This document shows positions 23,074-30,128 of a stretch of DNA of 30,128 nt, piece by piece. This DNA comes from an uncultured Collinsella sp. (GTDB taxonomy: Bacteria > Actinomycetota > Coriobacteriia > Coriobacteriales > Coriobacteriaceae): contig UROO01000014.1 of assembly GCA_900549555.1 (NCBI GenBank), forward strand, positions 1-30,128, read 5' to 3'. Both the position numbers and the translations under genes were made by a program. How positions within the stretch are numbered: the stretch's first letter is position 1; every line of letters starts with the position of its first letter. A model generated the notes under the pieces. That model was not told the DNA's origin, did no database searches, and saw only the letters and a list, made by a program, of their open reading frames with translations.

Positions 23074-23161
23074 GGGCCCGCCCCGGAAGCCCTTTCTCCC
23101 GAACGATCCCGCAGCGCGAAGCGCGAGGACCAGTGAGGGAGAAAGGGCGTGGGGCGGGCCC
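23074..23161. repeat. 88-bp GC-rich foldback element
   Basis: Arms 23074-23100 and 23137-23161 are inverted copies: GGGCCCGCCCC and CCCTTTCTCCC on one side against GGGAGAAAGGG and GGGGCGGGCCC on the other, with 2-5 unmatched bases between the two halves. The centre holds GCGCGAAGCGCG. It lies between the ATPase stop codon and its terminator, so it is transcribed as part of the 3' untranslated region. It is probably an intergenic palindromic repeat; no T run marks it as a terminator. Confidence 0.65.
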
Positions 23162-23172
23162 GGACGAGAGCG

Positions 23173-25854
23173 TTACTCCTTCTCCACAGCGCGCATGATC
23201 GCCTTGTAGATCTCCATCAGCGGAATGATCAGGAAGGCAAGGCCCAGCGCGGCGATAACGCCCTTGAGCTCAAGCGTCACGGGACCAAAGAACATCTCGG
23301 CAAGCGTCGGCTGAACGGTCACGATAACCGTCAGTACCAGCGCCAGCGCGGCCGAAGCCCACAGCCACTTGTTCTGCTTCTTCATGCTAAACAGCGACGC
23401 ACGACGGCTGCGCATATTGAAGCAGTGGAAGATCTCGACCATGTTGAGCGTGATGAAGGCCATCATCACGCCTTCCTCGTCGGCATTGCCGGCGATCATA
23501 TCGGCGATGTGGATGTAGCCCATGTCAAAGTACACGCCCACAAAGAAGCTCGCCAGCACCAGCACGGTGATGATCAAGCCCTGGACCACGCAGTCCAGGC
23601 CCATATTGCCGGCAAAGACACCGTCCTTGGCGTTGCGCGGCTTGCGCTTCATGATGTCGCCCTCGGCATCCTCCATGCCCAGCGCGAGCGCGGGGAAGCA
23701 GTCAGTGACCAGGTTCACCCACAGCAGCTGCACCGGCTGGAAGATGGTAAAGCCGATGAGCGTGGCGATAAACACCGAGAACACCTCGGCAAGGTTAGCC
23801 GAAAGCAGGAACTGGATGACCTTGCGGATGTTGTCGTAGATGCGGCGACCCTCTTCGCAAGCACCGATGATGGTAGCGAAGTTGTCGTCGGCAAGCACCA
23901 TGTCGGCGACGTTCTTAGTAACGTCGGTGCCGGTGATGCCCATGCCCACGCCGATGTCGGCGCGCTTGATGGACGGGGCATCGTTGACGCCGTCGCCTGT
24001 CATGGCCACGATCTGGTCGCGCGACTTCCAAGCCTCGACGATACGGGTCTTATGCTCGGGCTGGACGCGGGCGTACACGCCGTAGTCCTCGATGTGCGCG
24101 TCGAGCTCCTCGTCGCTCATGCGATCGAGGTCGGCACCGGTGATGGCATGGCTGCGATCGGTGACGATCCCCAGCTGCTTGGCAATGGCCACGGCGGTGT
24201 CGATATGGTCGCCCGTGATCATGACGGTGCGAATACCGGCATCGTGGGCCTCGCGGATGGCGTCGGCGACCTCGGGGCGGACAGGGTCAATCATGCCGGA
24301 CAGGCCGCAGAAGACCAGGTCGTGCTCGAGCGCAGCGGGACTGCAGTCGCTCGGGACATCGGTGTAGGTACGGCTTGCCAGCGCCAGCACGCGCAGGGCC
24401 TCGTCGGCCATGGCCTTGTTGGCGGCCACGAGCTCGGCGCGACGCTCCTCGGTCAGGAGGACGACCTTATCGCCCTCGTAGATGTGGGTGCACAGGCCGA
24501 TCACCACGTCGGGCGCGCCCTTGGTGTACTGCTCGTACTCGCCGTCCAGGGTCTCGACGACCACGGACATCATCTTGCGGCCCGAGTCGAACGGGGCCTC
24601 GCCCACGCGCGGGTGCTCGGCAGTCAGGCCAGTGAGACCAGCCTTGCCGGCATCGTTGACGAGCGCGCACTCAGTCGGCTCGCCCACGGCCTCGCCCAGT
24701 TCCTCGTCCCACTGGGCATCGGAGCACAGGGCCATACCGGCTAGGAACTTCTCCTTAGGCGCGGCGAGCTCGTGCTTGACGACGGTCATCTTGTTTTGAG
24801 TGAGGGTGCCAGTCTTGTCCGAGCAGATGGTCTGCGTGCAGCCGAGTGTCTCGACAGCAGAAAGCTTGCGGATAATCGCCTGGCGCTTGGCCATCTTGGT
24901 CACGCCGAGCGACAGCACGATGGTCACGACGGCGACCAGGCCCTCGGGGATGGCAGCGACGGCGAGCGAGACGGCGACCATAAAGGTGTCGAGCAGGGCG
25001 GTCGGGTCGGTAAGGACGTTGCCCACGCCGTGACGGATGATGTCAACGCCAAAGATGACGACGCAGATGACGATAACCATAATGGTGAGGATGCGGCTGA
25101 GCTCGGCGAGCTTCACCTGCAGCGGCGTGAGCTCTTCCTTGGCCTCGGCCAGAGCGCCGGCGATCTTGCCCATCTCGGTGTTCATGCCGGTGCCGACCAC
25201 GACGGCGCGGCCGCGACCGTACACCACGGTAGAGCCCATGTAGCACATGTTCTTGCGGTCGCCGAGCGGCACGTCGTCAGTGCCCGCGGCAAGCTCAATC
25301 ACGTTGGTGTGCTTCTCGACCGGCACGGACTCGCCGGTCAGTGCGGCCTCTTCGATCTTCATCGTGGCGCTCTCGAGCACGCGGCAGTCGGCCGGGACGG
25401 AGTCGCCCGCCTCGAGCATGATCACGTCGCCGGGCACGAGCTCGGCGCTCGGCAGGTGCACGAGCTTGCCGTCGCGCAGCACCTTGGACTGCGCCGCGCT
25501 CATTTCCTGCAGGGCCTCGAGGGCCTCCTCGCTCTTGGCTTCCTGGACCACGCCCAGCACCGAGTTGACGATAACGACGAACATGATGATGGCGACGTCG
25601 GCAAAATCGGGCTCGCCCTTGACCATGCCCGTAAGTGCGCTGATAACGGCGGCAACAATCAGCATGATGACCATGGGGTCTGCCATCTGCTCAAAGAAGC
25701 GCTTCCACAGCGGAGTCTTCTCGGCTTCCTCAAGCTTGTTAGGGCCTGTCTTGGCGAGGCGCGACGACGCCTCGTCGTTGCTCAGGCCGAGGTTCTCATC
25801 GACACCCTGGTCGCTGAGCACCTCCGCCGCGGCGGACAGGTATTCCTTTTGCAT
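23173..25854 (-). CDS. P-type cation-transporting ATPase, Ca2+-ATPase (SERCA/PMCA) type
   Basis: An 893-residue P2-type ATPase that pumps cations across the cytoplasmic membrane. It has an N-terminal cation-ATPase domain, the actuator loop TGES (AALTGESVPVEKH, about residue 172), the M4 motif PEGL, the phosphorylation site DKTGTLT near 345, MITGDH, the hinge GDGVNDAPSIK near 623, and the M6 motif VNLVTDCFPALALG, whose Asn and Asp are the Ca2+ ligands in this group. Ca2+ export is the best guess; Mn2+ or another divalent ion is possible. AGGAGGGG precedes the ATG. The leader can fold so as to hide this site. Confidence 0.92.
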   Translation of the reverse strand: MQKEYLSAAAEVLSDQGVDENLGLSNDEASSRLAKTGPNKLEEAEKTPLWKRFFEQMADPMVIMLIVAAVISALTGMVKGEPDFADVAIIMFVVIVNSVLGVVQEAKSEEALEALQEMSAAQSKVLRDGKLVHLPSAELVPGDVIMLEAGDSVPADCRVLESATMKIEEAALTGESVPVEKHTNVIELAAGTDDVPLGDRKNMCYMGSTVVYGRGRAVVVGTGMNTEMGKIAGALAEAKEELTPLQVKLAELSRILTIMVIVICVVIFGVDIIRHGVGNVLTDPTALLDTFMVAVSLAVAAIPEGLVAVVTIVLSLGVTKMAKRQAIIRKLSAVETLGCTQTICSDKTGTLTQNKMTVVKHELAAPKEKFLAGMALCSDAQWDEELGEAVGEPTECALVNDAGKAGLTGLTAEHPRVGEAPFDSGRKMMSVVVETLDGEYEQYTKGAPDVVIGLCTHIYEGDKVVLLTEERRAELVAANKAMADEALRVLALASRTYTDVPSDCSPAALEHDLVFCGLSGMIDPVRPEVADAIREAHDAGIRTVMITGDHIDTAVAIAKQLGIVTDRSHAITGADLDRMSDEELDAHIEDYGVYARVQPEHKTRIVEAWKSRDQIVAMTGDGVNDAPSIKRADIGVGMGITGTDVTKNVADMVLADDNFATIIGACEEGRRIYDNIRKVIQFLLSANLAEVFSVFIATLIGFTIFQPVQLLWVNLVTDCFPALALGMEDAEGDIMKRKPRNAKDGVFAGNMGLDCVVQGLIITVLVLASFFVGVYFDMGYIHIADMIAGNADEEGVMMAFITLNMVEIFHCFNMRSRRASLFSMKKQNKWLWASAALALVLTVIVTVQPTLAEMFFGPVTLELKGVIAALGLAFLIIPLMEIYKAIMRAVEKE

Positions 25855-25860
25855 ATAGAG

Positions 25861-25963
25861 TCCCCTCCTGGGATTCGGGCCACTCAGCAGATTGATGCCC
25901 GATCATAATTCCCAGGAGAAGGGCAAGGGCTCATCAAGGCTGCCGTGCTGAGCGGCAGTTGAT
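25861..25963 (-). ncRNA. Kissing-hairpin leader RNA of the P-type ATPase gene
   Basis: On the minus strand two hairpins lie in a row. The first (25933-25963) has stem CUGCCG/CGGCAG extended by AUCAA/UUGAU, with loop CUCAGCA. The second (25865-25918) has CUCCUGGGA/UCCCAGGAG, an internal loop, CGGGC/GCCCG, and a 16-base loop containing UGCUGAG (25883-25889). The two loops are exact 7-base complements. The 3' strand of the second hairpin contains the AGGAG ribosome site of the ATPase gene. I do not recognise it as yybP-ykoY, M-box or another class I know. It is a candidate metal-sensing leader. Confidence 0.55.
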
Positions 25964-26295
25964 AGTGGAGCTATGGTACCCCAAAGCGACGCGTCTAGCC
26001 AAAACATTCCATCTGGAAACACGGCACAGGCGCAACGGTGCAGACAGTGTGATGCTCAAGATTGATAAAACGTTTTTTCTTCGGCGCATCATCGAACTAA
26101 AATATCGCCCAGATAGCAGCGGTTAGAACGGTTGGTAAAGTTTTTGCATATACCGTTTTTCCGCAAAAAATGAACTTCTAATTCGGCATACGGTCGATTT
26201 TTTGGGGTATTCGGTCGGCATTTCGTTATAATCATCTCAGTTTTATTTCTTATGGTTTATCTATCAGCGCAAGACGATGTCAGATGGAGGTCTGA
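25964..26295 (+). promoter_or_regulatory. Upstream region of pyk, with its probable promoter
   Basis: This AT-rich stretch separates the divergent ATPase and pyk genes. TATAAT at 26227-26232 is a perfect -10 for pyk; the -35 is unclear (TTGGGG at 26202, 19 bases away, is the nearest). A TTTTTGC/GCAAAAA inverted repeat (26142-26169) lies further up. The pyk ribosome site GGAGG is at about 26285. I found no convincing promoter for the ATPase gene. No gene is visible here. Confidence 0.5.
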
Positions 26296-27756
26296 ATGTA
26301 CAAGCGCACCAAGATTGTATGCACCATGGGTCCCGCCTGCGATAGCGACGAGACCATCCGCGAGATGATCAAGGCGGGCATGAACGTCGCCCGTTTTAAC
26401 TTCTCGCACGGCTCCTACGACGAGCACCACGGTCGCATCGAGCGCGTCCGCCGTATTTCCAAGGAGCTCGGCATGCCCGTCGGCATCCTGCTCGACACCA
26501 AGGGCCCCGAGGTCCGCACCGGCCTTTTGGTCGATGGCAAGAAGGTTGCCGTCAAGACCGGCGACAAGATCGTCGTCACCGCTCAGCCCACGTCCGAGGA
26601 TTTCCACGGCACCGCTGAGCACATCTCCCTCGACTACCTGGCTCTGCCCTCCGAGGTCGAGAAGGGCTCCCTCATCCTGATCGATGACGGCCTGGTTGCC
26701 CTCGAGGTCGAGTCCGTCGACGGCCAGGACATGACCTGCGTCGTCAAGAACGACGGCCTGATTGGCGAGCGCAAGGGCGTCAACATGCCCAACGTCAACA
26801 TCTCTCTGCCCGCCATCACCGAGCGCGATCGTCAGGACATCCTCTTTGGCCTGACCGAGAACATCGACTACATCGCCGCTTCCTTCATCCGTGACGGCGA
26901 GTCCGTCCGCGGCATCCGCAAGCTTTGCCGCGAGAACGGTGGCGAGCACGTGACGATCTTCCCGAAGATCGAGTGCGCCCTGGGCGTCGAGAACTTCGAC
27001 GAGATTCTCGAGGCTTCCGACGGCATCATGGTCGCCCGTGGCGACCTGGGCATCGAGATCAAGCCCGAGCTCGTTCCGCACATCCAGAAGGAGATCATCG
27101 CTAAGTGCAACGCGGCCTACAAGCCCGTTATCACCGCTACGCAGATGCTCGACTCCATGCAGCAGAACCCGCGCCCGACGCGCGCCGAGGTTGCCGACGT
27201 TGCTAACGCCATTTACGACGGCACCGACGCCGTTATGCTTTCCGGCGAGTCCGCTGCCGGTAAGTACCCGGTCGAGGCCGTCAAGATGCAGGCCAGCATT
27301 GCTCTCGAGACCGAGAAGTACCTCCCGGCTCACGCTCCGCTCGAGGTTCCGGCCGATGCTCACGGCACCCGCGTTGTCAACAACGTTGTAGGTATGTCCG
27401 CTGTGAACATGGCCACCACCGTTGGCGCCAAGTGCATCACCGTGCCGACGACCACTGGTCGTACTGCTCGCCTGATCTCGCACTTCCGTCCCAACATGCC
27501 GATCTGCGCGTTCTCCCGCCACGAGTGGGCCGTCCAGCAGATGATCATGTACTGGGGCGTTATCCCGCACCAGGCAGAGATTACCCAGGGCACCGTCAAC
27601 GGCACGATCGTCAAGGCGATCGAGACCGCTAAGGAGCTCGGCTACGTCGAGGCCGGCGACCTGACCGTCGCTACCGCCGGCGATCCCCGCATGAGCGTCC
27701 AGCTCGAGGACAAGGTCTCCTCGACCAACGTCGCTTACGTCGCTCAGGTGCGCTAA
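26296..27756 (+). CDS. pyk: Pyruvate kinase
   Basis: Makes pyruvate and ATP from phosphoenolpyruvate and ADP, the last step of glycolysis. The 486 residues show the full family set: KIVCTMGPA at the start, RFNFSHGSYDEH, LDTKGPEVRTG, the active-site Lys region (IFPKIECALGVENFDE), MVARGDLGIEI, and ITATQMLDSMQQNPRPTRAE near 283. The C-terminal domain ends without the extra PEP-utiliser domain found in some Gram-positive enzymes. GGAGG precedes the ATG. It is transcribed alone, with its own promoter and terminator. Confidence 0.98.
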   Translation: MYKRTKIVCTMGPACDSDETIREMIKAGMNVARFNFSHGSYDEHHGRIERVRRISKELGMPVGILLDTKGPEVRTGLLVDGKKVAVKTGDKIVVTAQPTSEDFHGTAEHISLDYLALPSEVEKGSLILIDDGLVALEVESVDGQDMTCVVKNDGLIGERKGVNMPNVNISLPAITERDRQDILFGLTENIDYIAASFIRDGESVRGIRKLCRENGGEHVTIFPKIECALGVENFDEILEASDGIMVARGDLGIEIKPELVPHIQKEIIAKCNAAYKPVITATQMLDSMQQNPRPTRAEVADVANAIYDGTDAVMLSGESAAGKYPVEAVKMQASIALETEKYLPAHAPLEVPADAHGTRVVNNVVGMSAVNMATTVGAKCITVPTTTGRTARLISHFRPNMPICAFSRHEWAVQQMIMYWGVIPHQAEITQGTVNGTIVKAIETAKELGYVEAGDLTVATAGDPRMSVQLEDKVSSTNVAYVAQVR

Positions 27757-27784
27757 ATCGCACTTGCAAGCAGATTTGCATTGC

Positions 27785-27823
27785 AAAGGGTCCGGAAGGC
27801 TTCGCCTTCCGGACCCTTTTCTT
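27785..27823 (+). terminator. Terminator of pyk
   Basis: A 15-bp stem (AAGGGTCCGGAAGG with CCTTCCGGACCCTT, loop CTTCG) followed by TTTTCTTT, about 30 bases after the pyk stop codon. Confidence 0.92.
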
Positions 27824-28002
27824 TGCGTCAATGCCGGCGCACGGCAAAACACGCACTCATTTCTTTACTAAAAGCGCGAAATCCACCCTTCGAGGCCCAA
27901 TAAATAAAGCCCCAAGCGCTAAAAGTGTTCGCCTGGTGGCAAACCCGCACCTTGACCGACGCTGCTAAATCGTTTTAGCAAGGTCTAAATCGACCGCGTT
28001 TT
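27824..28002. other. Non-coding stretch after pyk
   Basis: No gene is visible. It holds a small palindrome TGCTAAA-TCGT-TTTAGCA (27963-27980) close to a second CTAAATCG, and is more AT-rich than the genes around it. Nothing else could be supported. Confidence 0.5.
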
Positions 28003-28125
28003 CGGAAGTATGCGGCAAATTCCGGAACCTCCGAGCACACCCTGTTTTTTCGCAACAAAATGCCTGATAAACTAGCCTCAAAAGCCAGGTCTGCTCATAG
28101 GGTTCAGATTTTGCCGCATACTTCC
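28003..28125. repeat. 123-bp element bounded by 17-bp inverted repeats
   Basis: CGGAAGTATGCGGCAAA (28003-28019) and its exact inverted copy (28109-28125) enclose 89 bases with no recognisable gene. No target-site duplication is seen on either side. The right arm ends 55 bases before the ATG of the gene at 28181, with TTGACG (28129-28134) directly after it. It may be a small mobile-type element or a pair of operator sites acting on that gene. Confidence 0.7.
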
Positions 28126-28180
28126 GGATTGACGCTGGCATCACTCGCTTCAAAGAGATGATTTCGGCCAGGAGGGCATT

Positions 28181-29254
28181 ATGGACCTGACGCTTTGTGG
28201 GCAATCCGCCTTTAACTACTACCGCATCCCGCCGCAGGTATTAGGCCTTTACCCCGCCATTAGCCTTGGCAATATGGATCGCAGATGTTGTGGCCTCGGA
28301 AGTCATGCAGTTGTAAAAGACCTGTTTCACGCACCACTTCACAGGCTTGTATTCACTCGGGCACAATCCGGGTCGCGAAGCCTGTTTAAATCGCACCTCC
28401 TGACCCAAGAACCACCTCCGGGGTCGTTTAGGCAGACTGAACATGGGTTTGATGTCACGTCACCGGAGTTCACGCTGCTCAACCTTGCTACGCAGGTTTC
28501 ACGCAACCAGTTACTCATGGCTTGCTACGAGATGTGCGGCTCCTTTGCAGTGTTTAAGCCCTGCGAGCGAACGCAACAACAACTCGATGAAGCTATTTCG
28601 CTTATGCTCATTCCGCCCGACTGTGGTTGGAAACGCGTTGTCGACACCAAGGGCAATGGCACTAACCTGTGGAAGCGCACGCCGCTTCTTACCGCAACGG
28701 ATATCGCCACGTTCGCCAAGCAAGCCGCAGGCCTGCGCGGCGTTAAACAACTGCGCTGGGCGGCCGAGCACATGACAGGGCAGACCGGCTCGCCCTTCGA
28801 AGTACAGACCTCCATGCTTGTCTCGCTCCCCCGCGACGAGGGCGGCATGGGCATCGACATCGCAGACAACGTGCGCATCCCACTCAGCGACGTCGCGCGC
28901 TCACTGTATGACAAAACCTGCTGCTACGCCGATATCCTCATCGAAAGTGTCACCGACAGCATGGGCGTCATTCTGGAATGCCAAGGCCGCTCCGCCCATG
29001 ACAGCGAAGCCGCAAGCCTCTCCGATGCCGAGCGCACCACCGCCCTCACAAGCATGGGCTATGACGTTATCCAGATAACCTATGAGCAAATCAAGGACAA
29101 GAAGAGTTTTGATAGCATCGCCGAGCTCATTCATAAAAAGGCGGGGCTCCCCTACATCCCAAAGACCGATCAGGAACGCACCACCGAAGATGCCCTGCGA
29201 CGGGAGCTGTTGGTCAATTGGGATGAACTGTTCACCGTTAAGCCGGCCCGTTAG
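28181..29254 (+). CDS. Probable AbiEi-like protein with a C-terminal nuclease-like (DUF559/Vsr-type) domain
   Basis: A 357-residue protein I can place only loosely. The middle (DVTSPEFTLLNLATQV; GVKQLRWAAEHM; TGSPFEVQTSMLVSLP) resembles AbiEi-type regulators and nuclease-fold proteins of actinobacteria. The end (ADILIESVTDSMGVILECQGRSAH, then AERTTALTSMGYDVIQITYEQI) has the strand-E-x-Q-helix pattern of DUF559/PD-(D/E)XK folds, with Asp near 249 and Glu-Cys-Gln near 266 as possible active-site positions. AGGAGGG precedes the ATG. No AbiEii toxin gene follows; the gene ends facing the phospholipase gene, and the two stop codons overlap. It may be a lone defence or regulatory protein. Confidence 0.5.
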   Translation: MDLTLCGQSAFNYYRIPPQVLGLYPAISLGNMDRRCCGLGSHAVVKDLFHAPLHRLVFTRAQSGSRSLFKSHLLTQEPPPGSFRQTEHGFDVTSPEFTLLNLATQVSRNQLLMACYEMCGSFAVFKPCERTQQQLDEAISLMLIPPDCGWKRVVDTKGNGTNLWKRTPLLTATDIATFAKQAAGLRGVKQLRWAAEHMTGQTGSPFEVQTSMLVSLPRDEGGMGIDIADNVRIPLSDVARSLYDKTCCYADILIESVTDSMGVILECQGRSAHDSEAASLSDAERTTALTSMGYDVIQITYEQIKDKKSFDSIAELIHKKAGLPYIPKTDQERTTEDALRRELLVNWDELFTVKPAR

Positions 29255-30085
29255 CAGCTAGCGATCAGGGGGACTGCGGGGACGTCAGAAGCGGCAACGC
29301 GAGCCGCAAAGCCCGCCTCGGTCAGCTCGACGACCTCGGTAAACGTTGCGTCAAAGAATTCCTCGGTCAGCAGGCGGTACGGCGGATGATCGGGCTCGCC
29401 GGGGTTTTCGCGCACGATCTCGTGCATGACGCCGATGGTCTTGAGCACATACTCCTTATGGATGGGATACTGCCCAAAACGCGTCGCAGCGGTATACAGG
29501 CGATCGGTCGCGCGCGGGATGGAGACAATGCCCAGCGTCTTGCCAAACCAGTCAAAGTCGCCTTGCTTTTTAATGCGGAACTCCTCACACGGCTTGCCGC
29601 CGTGCGCCTCCAGGTACTGATTCACGCGCGTGTTCCATACGGTATCGGCCACCAGATGCGACCAGACGCCCAGTGTCAAATCGAGCAACGACTGCGCCAC
29701 ATCTTCGGACGCAAGCGAGAACTCACAGGCGCCGGGACCGACAACCGGCTCGGCATCCTTGTAGCGCTGGGGATAGTGCACGCGGTTCAGCCGCTCGCGT
29801 TCCTCGACAATCGAGGTAGCCTCAGCGGGTTCGCCCGCGGGTGCGCCTTTAAGCAACGGCGCCACATAGGTGTCCCAAAACTCATGCTCGCGCGGCTTAG
29901 GGATGGGCTCAGGCTTGGCAAAGTGCGTAATGCGGTACGGGATGGGATCGGCAATGCCGGGAACCATATAGCCCACGAAGATATCCGGAACCACGCAGCC
30001 AAACAAAAAGGCATTGCGGTCGCGCACGCTCTTGGCAAGCGTCCCAGCACGCGCCAGCAGTCGTTCCGTCTGAGCGATATGAATA
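29251..30085 (-). CDS. Zinc-dependent phospholipase C-like protein, 5' end missing
   Basis: About 278 residues are genuine sequence; the N-terminus is cut by the contig end and the apparent first 10 residues (MGSEMCIRDS) are translated adapter. The true part starts at IHIAQTERLLARAG, then FLFGCVVPDIFVGYM, and further on LTLGVWSHLVADTVWN, an arrangement of His and Asp residues like that in zinc-dependent phospholipase C/S1-P1-type folds. The substrate cannot be told from sequence; many such actinobacterial proteins are uncharacterised. Its stop codon TAA overlaps that of the convergent gene. It is preceded by no visible start or ribosome site within the window. Confidence 0.7.
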
Positions 30086-30128
30086 CTGTCTCTTATACAC
30101 ATCTCCGAGCCCACGAGACGGACTCCTA
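30086..30128 (+). other. Illumina Nextera adapter and index read-through (not genomic)
   Basis: From 30086 the sequence is the transposase mosaic end CTGTCTCTTATACACATCT, followed by CCGAGCCCACGAGAC (the i7-side adapter), then GGACTCCT, which matches the N705 index, and the first base of the next adapter part. It is an assembly artefact and should be trimmed. Confidence 0.98.

Noticed and set aside
23149..24744. A 531-codon open frame on the plus strand over the P-type ATPase
   Set aside because: It is antisense to a gene with all P-type motifs intact.
25861..25963. yybP-ykoY (Mn2+) or M-box (Mg2+) riboswitch
   Set aside because: The position suits a metal riboswitch, but I could not find the conserved loop sequences I associate with either class.
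26257..27852. A 531-codon open frame on the minus strand over pyk
   Set aside because: It is antisense to pyk and is a mirror of its codon bias.
27965..28204. A 79-codon minus-strand frame covering the 28003-28125 inverted-repeat element
   Set aside because: It has no ribosome site, overlaps the start of the 28181 gene and is read through both repeat arms. Kept only as a possible part of the repeat.

Overview
The window looks like a chromosomal contig from a high-GC Gram-positive gut bacterium of the Coriobacteriia, most likely Collinsella or a close relative. The grounds are the GC-rich coding sequence, strong GGAGG-type ribosome sites, tightly overlapped operons, a tad pilus locus with no outer-membrane secretin gene, and the general look of the proteins. 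The genus is an inference from memory, not a search result. Both ends are contig ends. The left end stops inside a tRNA-Arg gene. The right end carries 43 bases of Illumina Nextera adapter and index sequence (30086-30128), so the last gene has a false N-terminus.

Left part (1-11.2 kb): partial tRNA-Arg, a hypothetical gene under a LexA-like box, serS, a 57-residue membrane peptide, a repeat that runs up to the proC stop codon, proC, an SPFH gene coupled to rlmH, tRNA-Leu(CAG), then rsmA-tatD, metG, rsmI and a GH5 glycosidase-like gene, and tRNA-Phe(GAA). Nearly all are on the minus strand and most are translation or rRNA-modification housekeeping genes. Both complete tRNA genes are followed by a 186-189 bp unit. 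It repeats the tRNA 3' end plus terminator, contains three short hairpins, and ends in an inverted copy of the same tRNA's T-arm.

Middle part (11.3-21.7 kb): a toxin-antitoxin pair whose toxin frame is interrupted at a run of seven A, then a 9.6 kb tad (Flp/type IVc pilus) operon on the minus strand. Its order is: split cpaB (two genes), tadZ/cpaE, tadA, tadB, tadC, flp, a hypothetical membrane-anchored protein, three TadE-like genes around one large TadG-like gene, and a DUF192 gene. TadA powers assembly, TadB and TadC form the membrane platform, TadZ places the machine, Flp is the main pilin, and the TadE/TadG-like proteins are probable minor or anchoring subunits. No prepilin peptidase gene is in the window.

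Right part (21.7-30.1 kb): rsgA, a P-type Ca2+-ATPase-like gene whose leader can form two hairpins with perfectly complementary 7-nt loops and a sequestered ribosome site, pyk on the plus strand, a 123 bp inverted-repeat-bounded element before a probable AbiEi/nuclease-like gene, and a truncated zinc-dependent phospholipase C-like gene. Stretches of over 300 bases without a protein gene: 4667-5102 holds the Leu tRNA and its repeat unit; 10596-11283 holds the GH5 promoter, a hairpin, the Phe repeat unit and tRNA-Phe; 25855-26295 holds the ATPase leader and the pyk promoter; 27757-28180 holds the pyk terminator and the inverted-repeat element. No CRISPR array, phage gene or transposase gene was seen.
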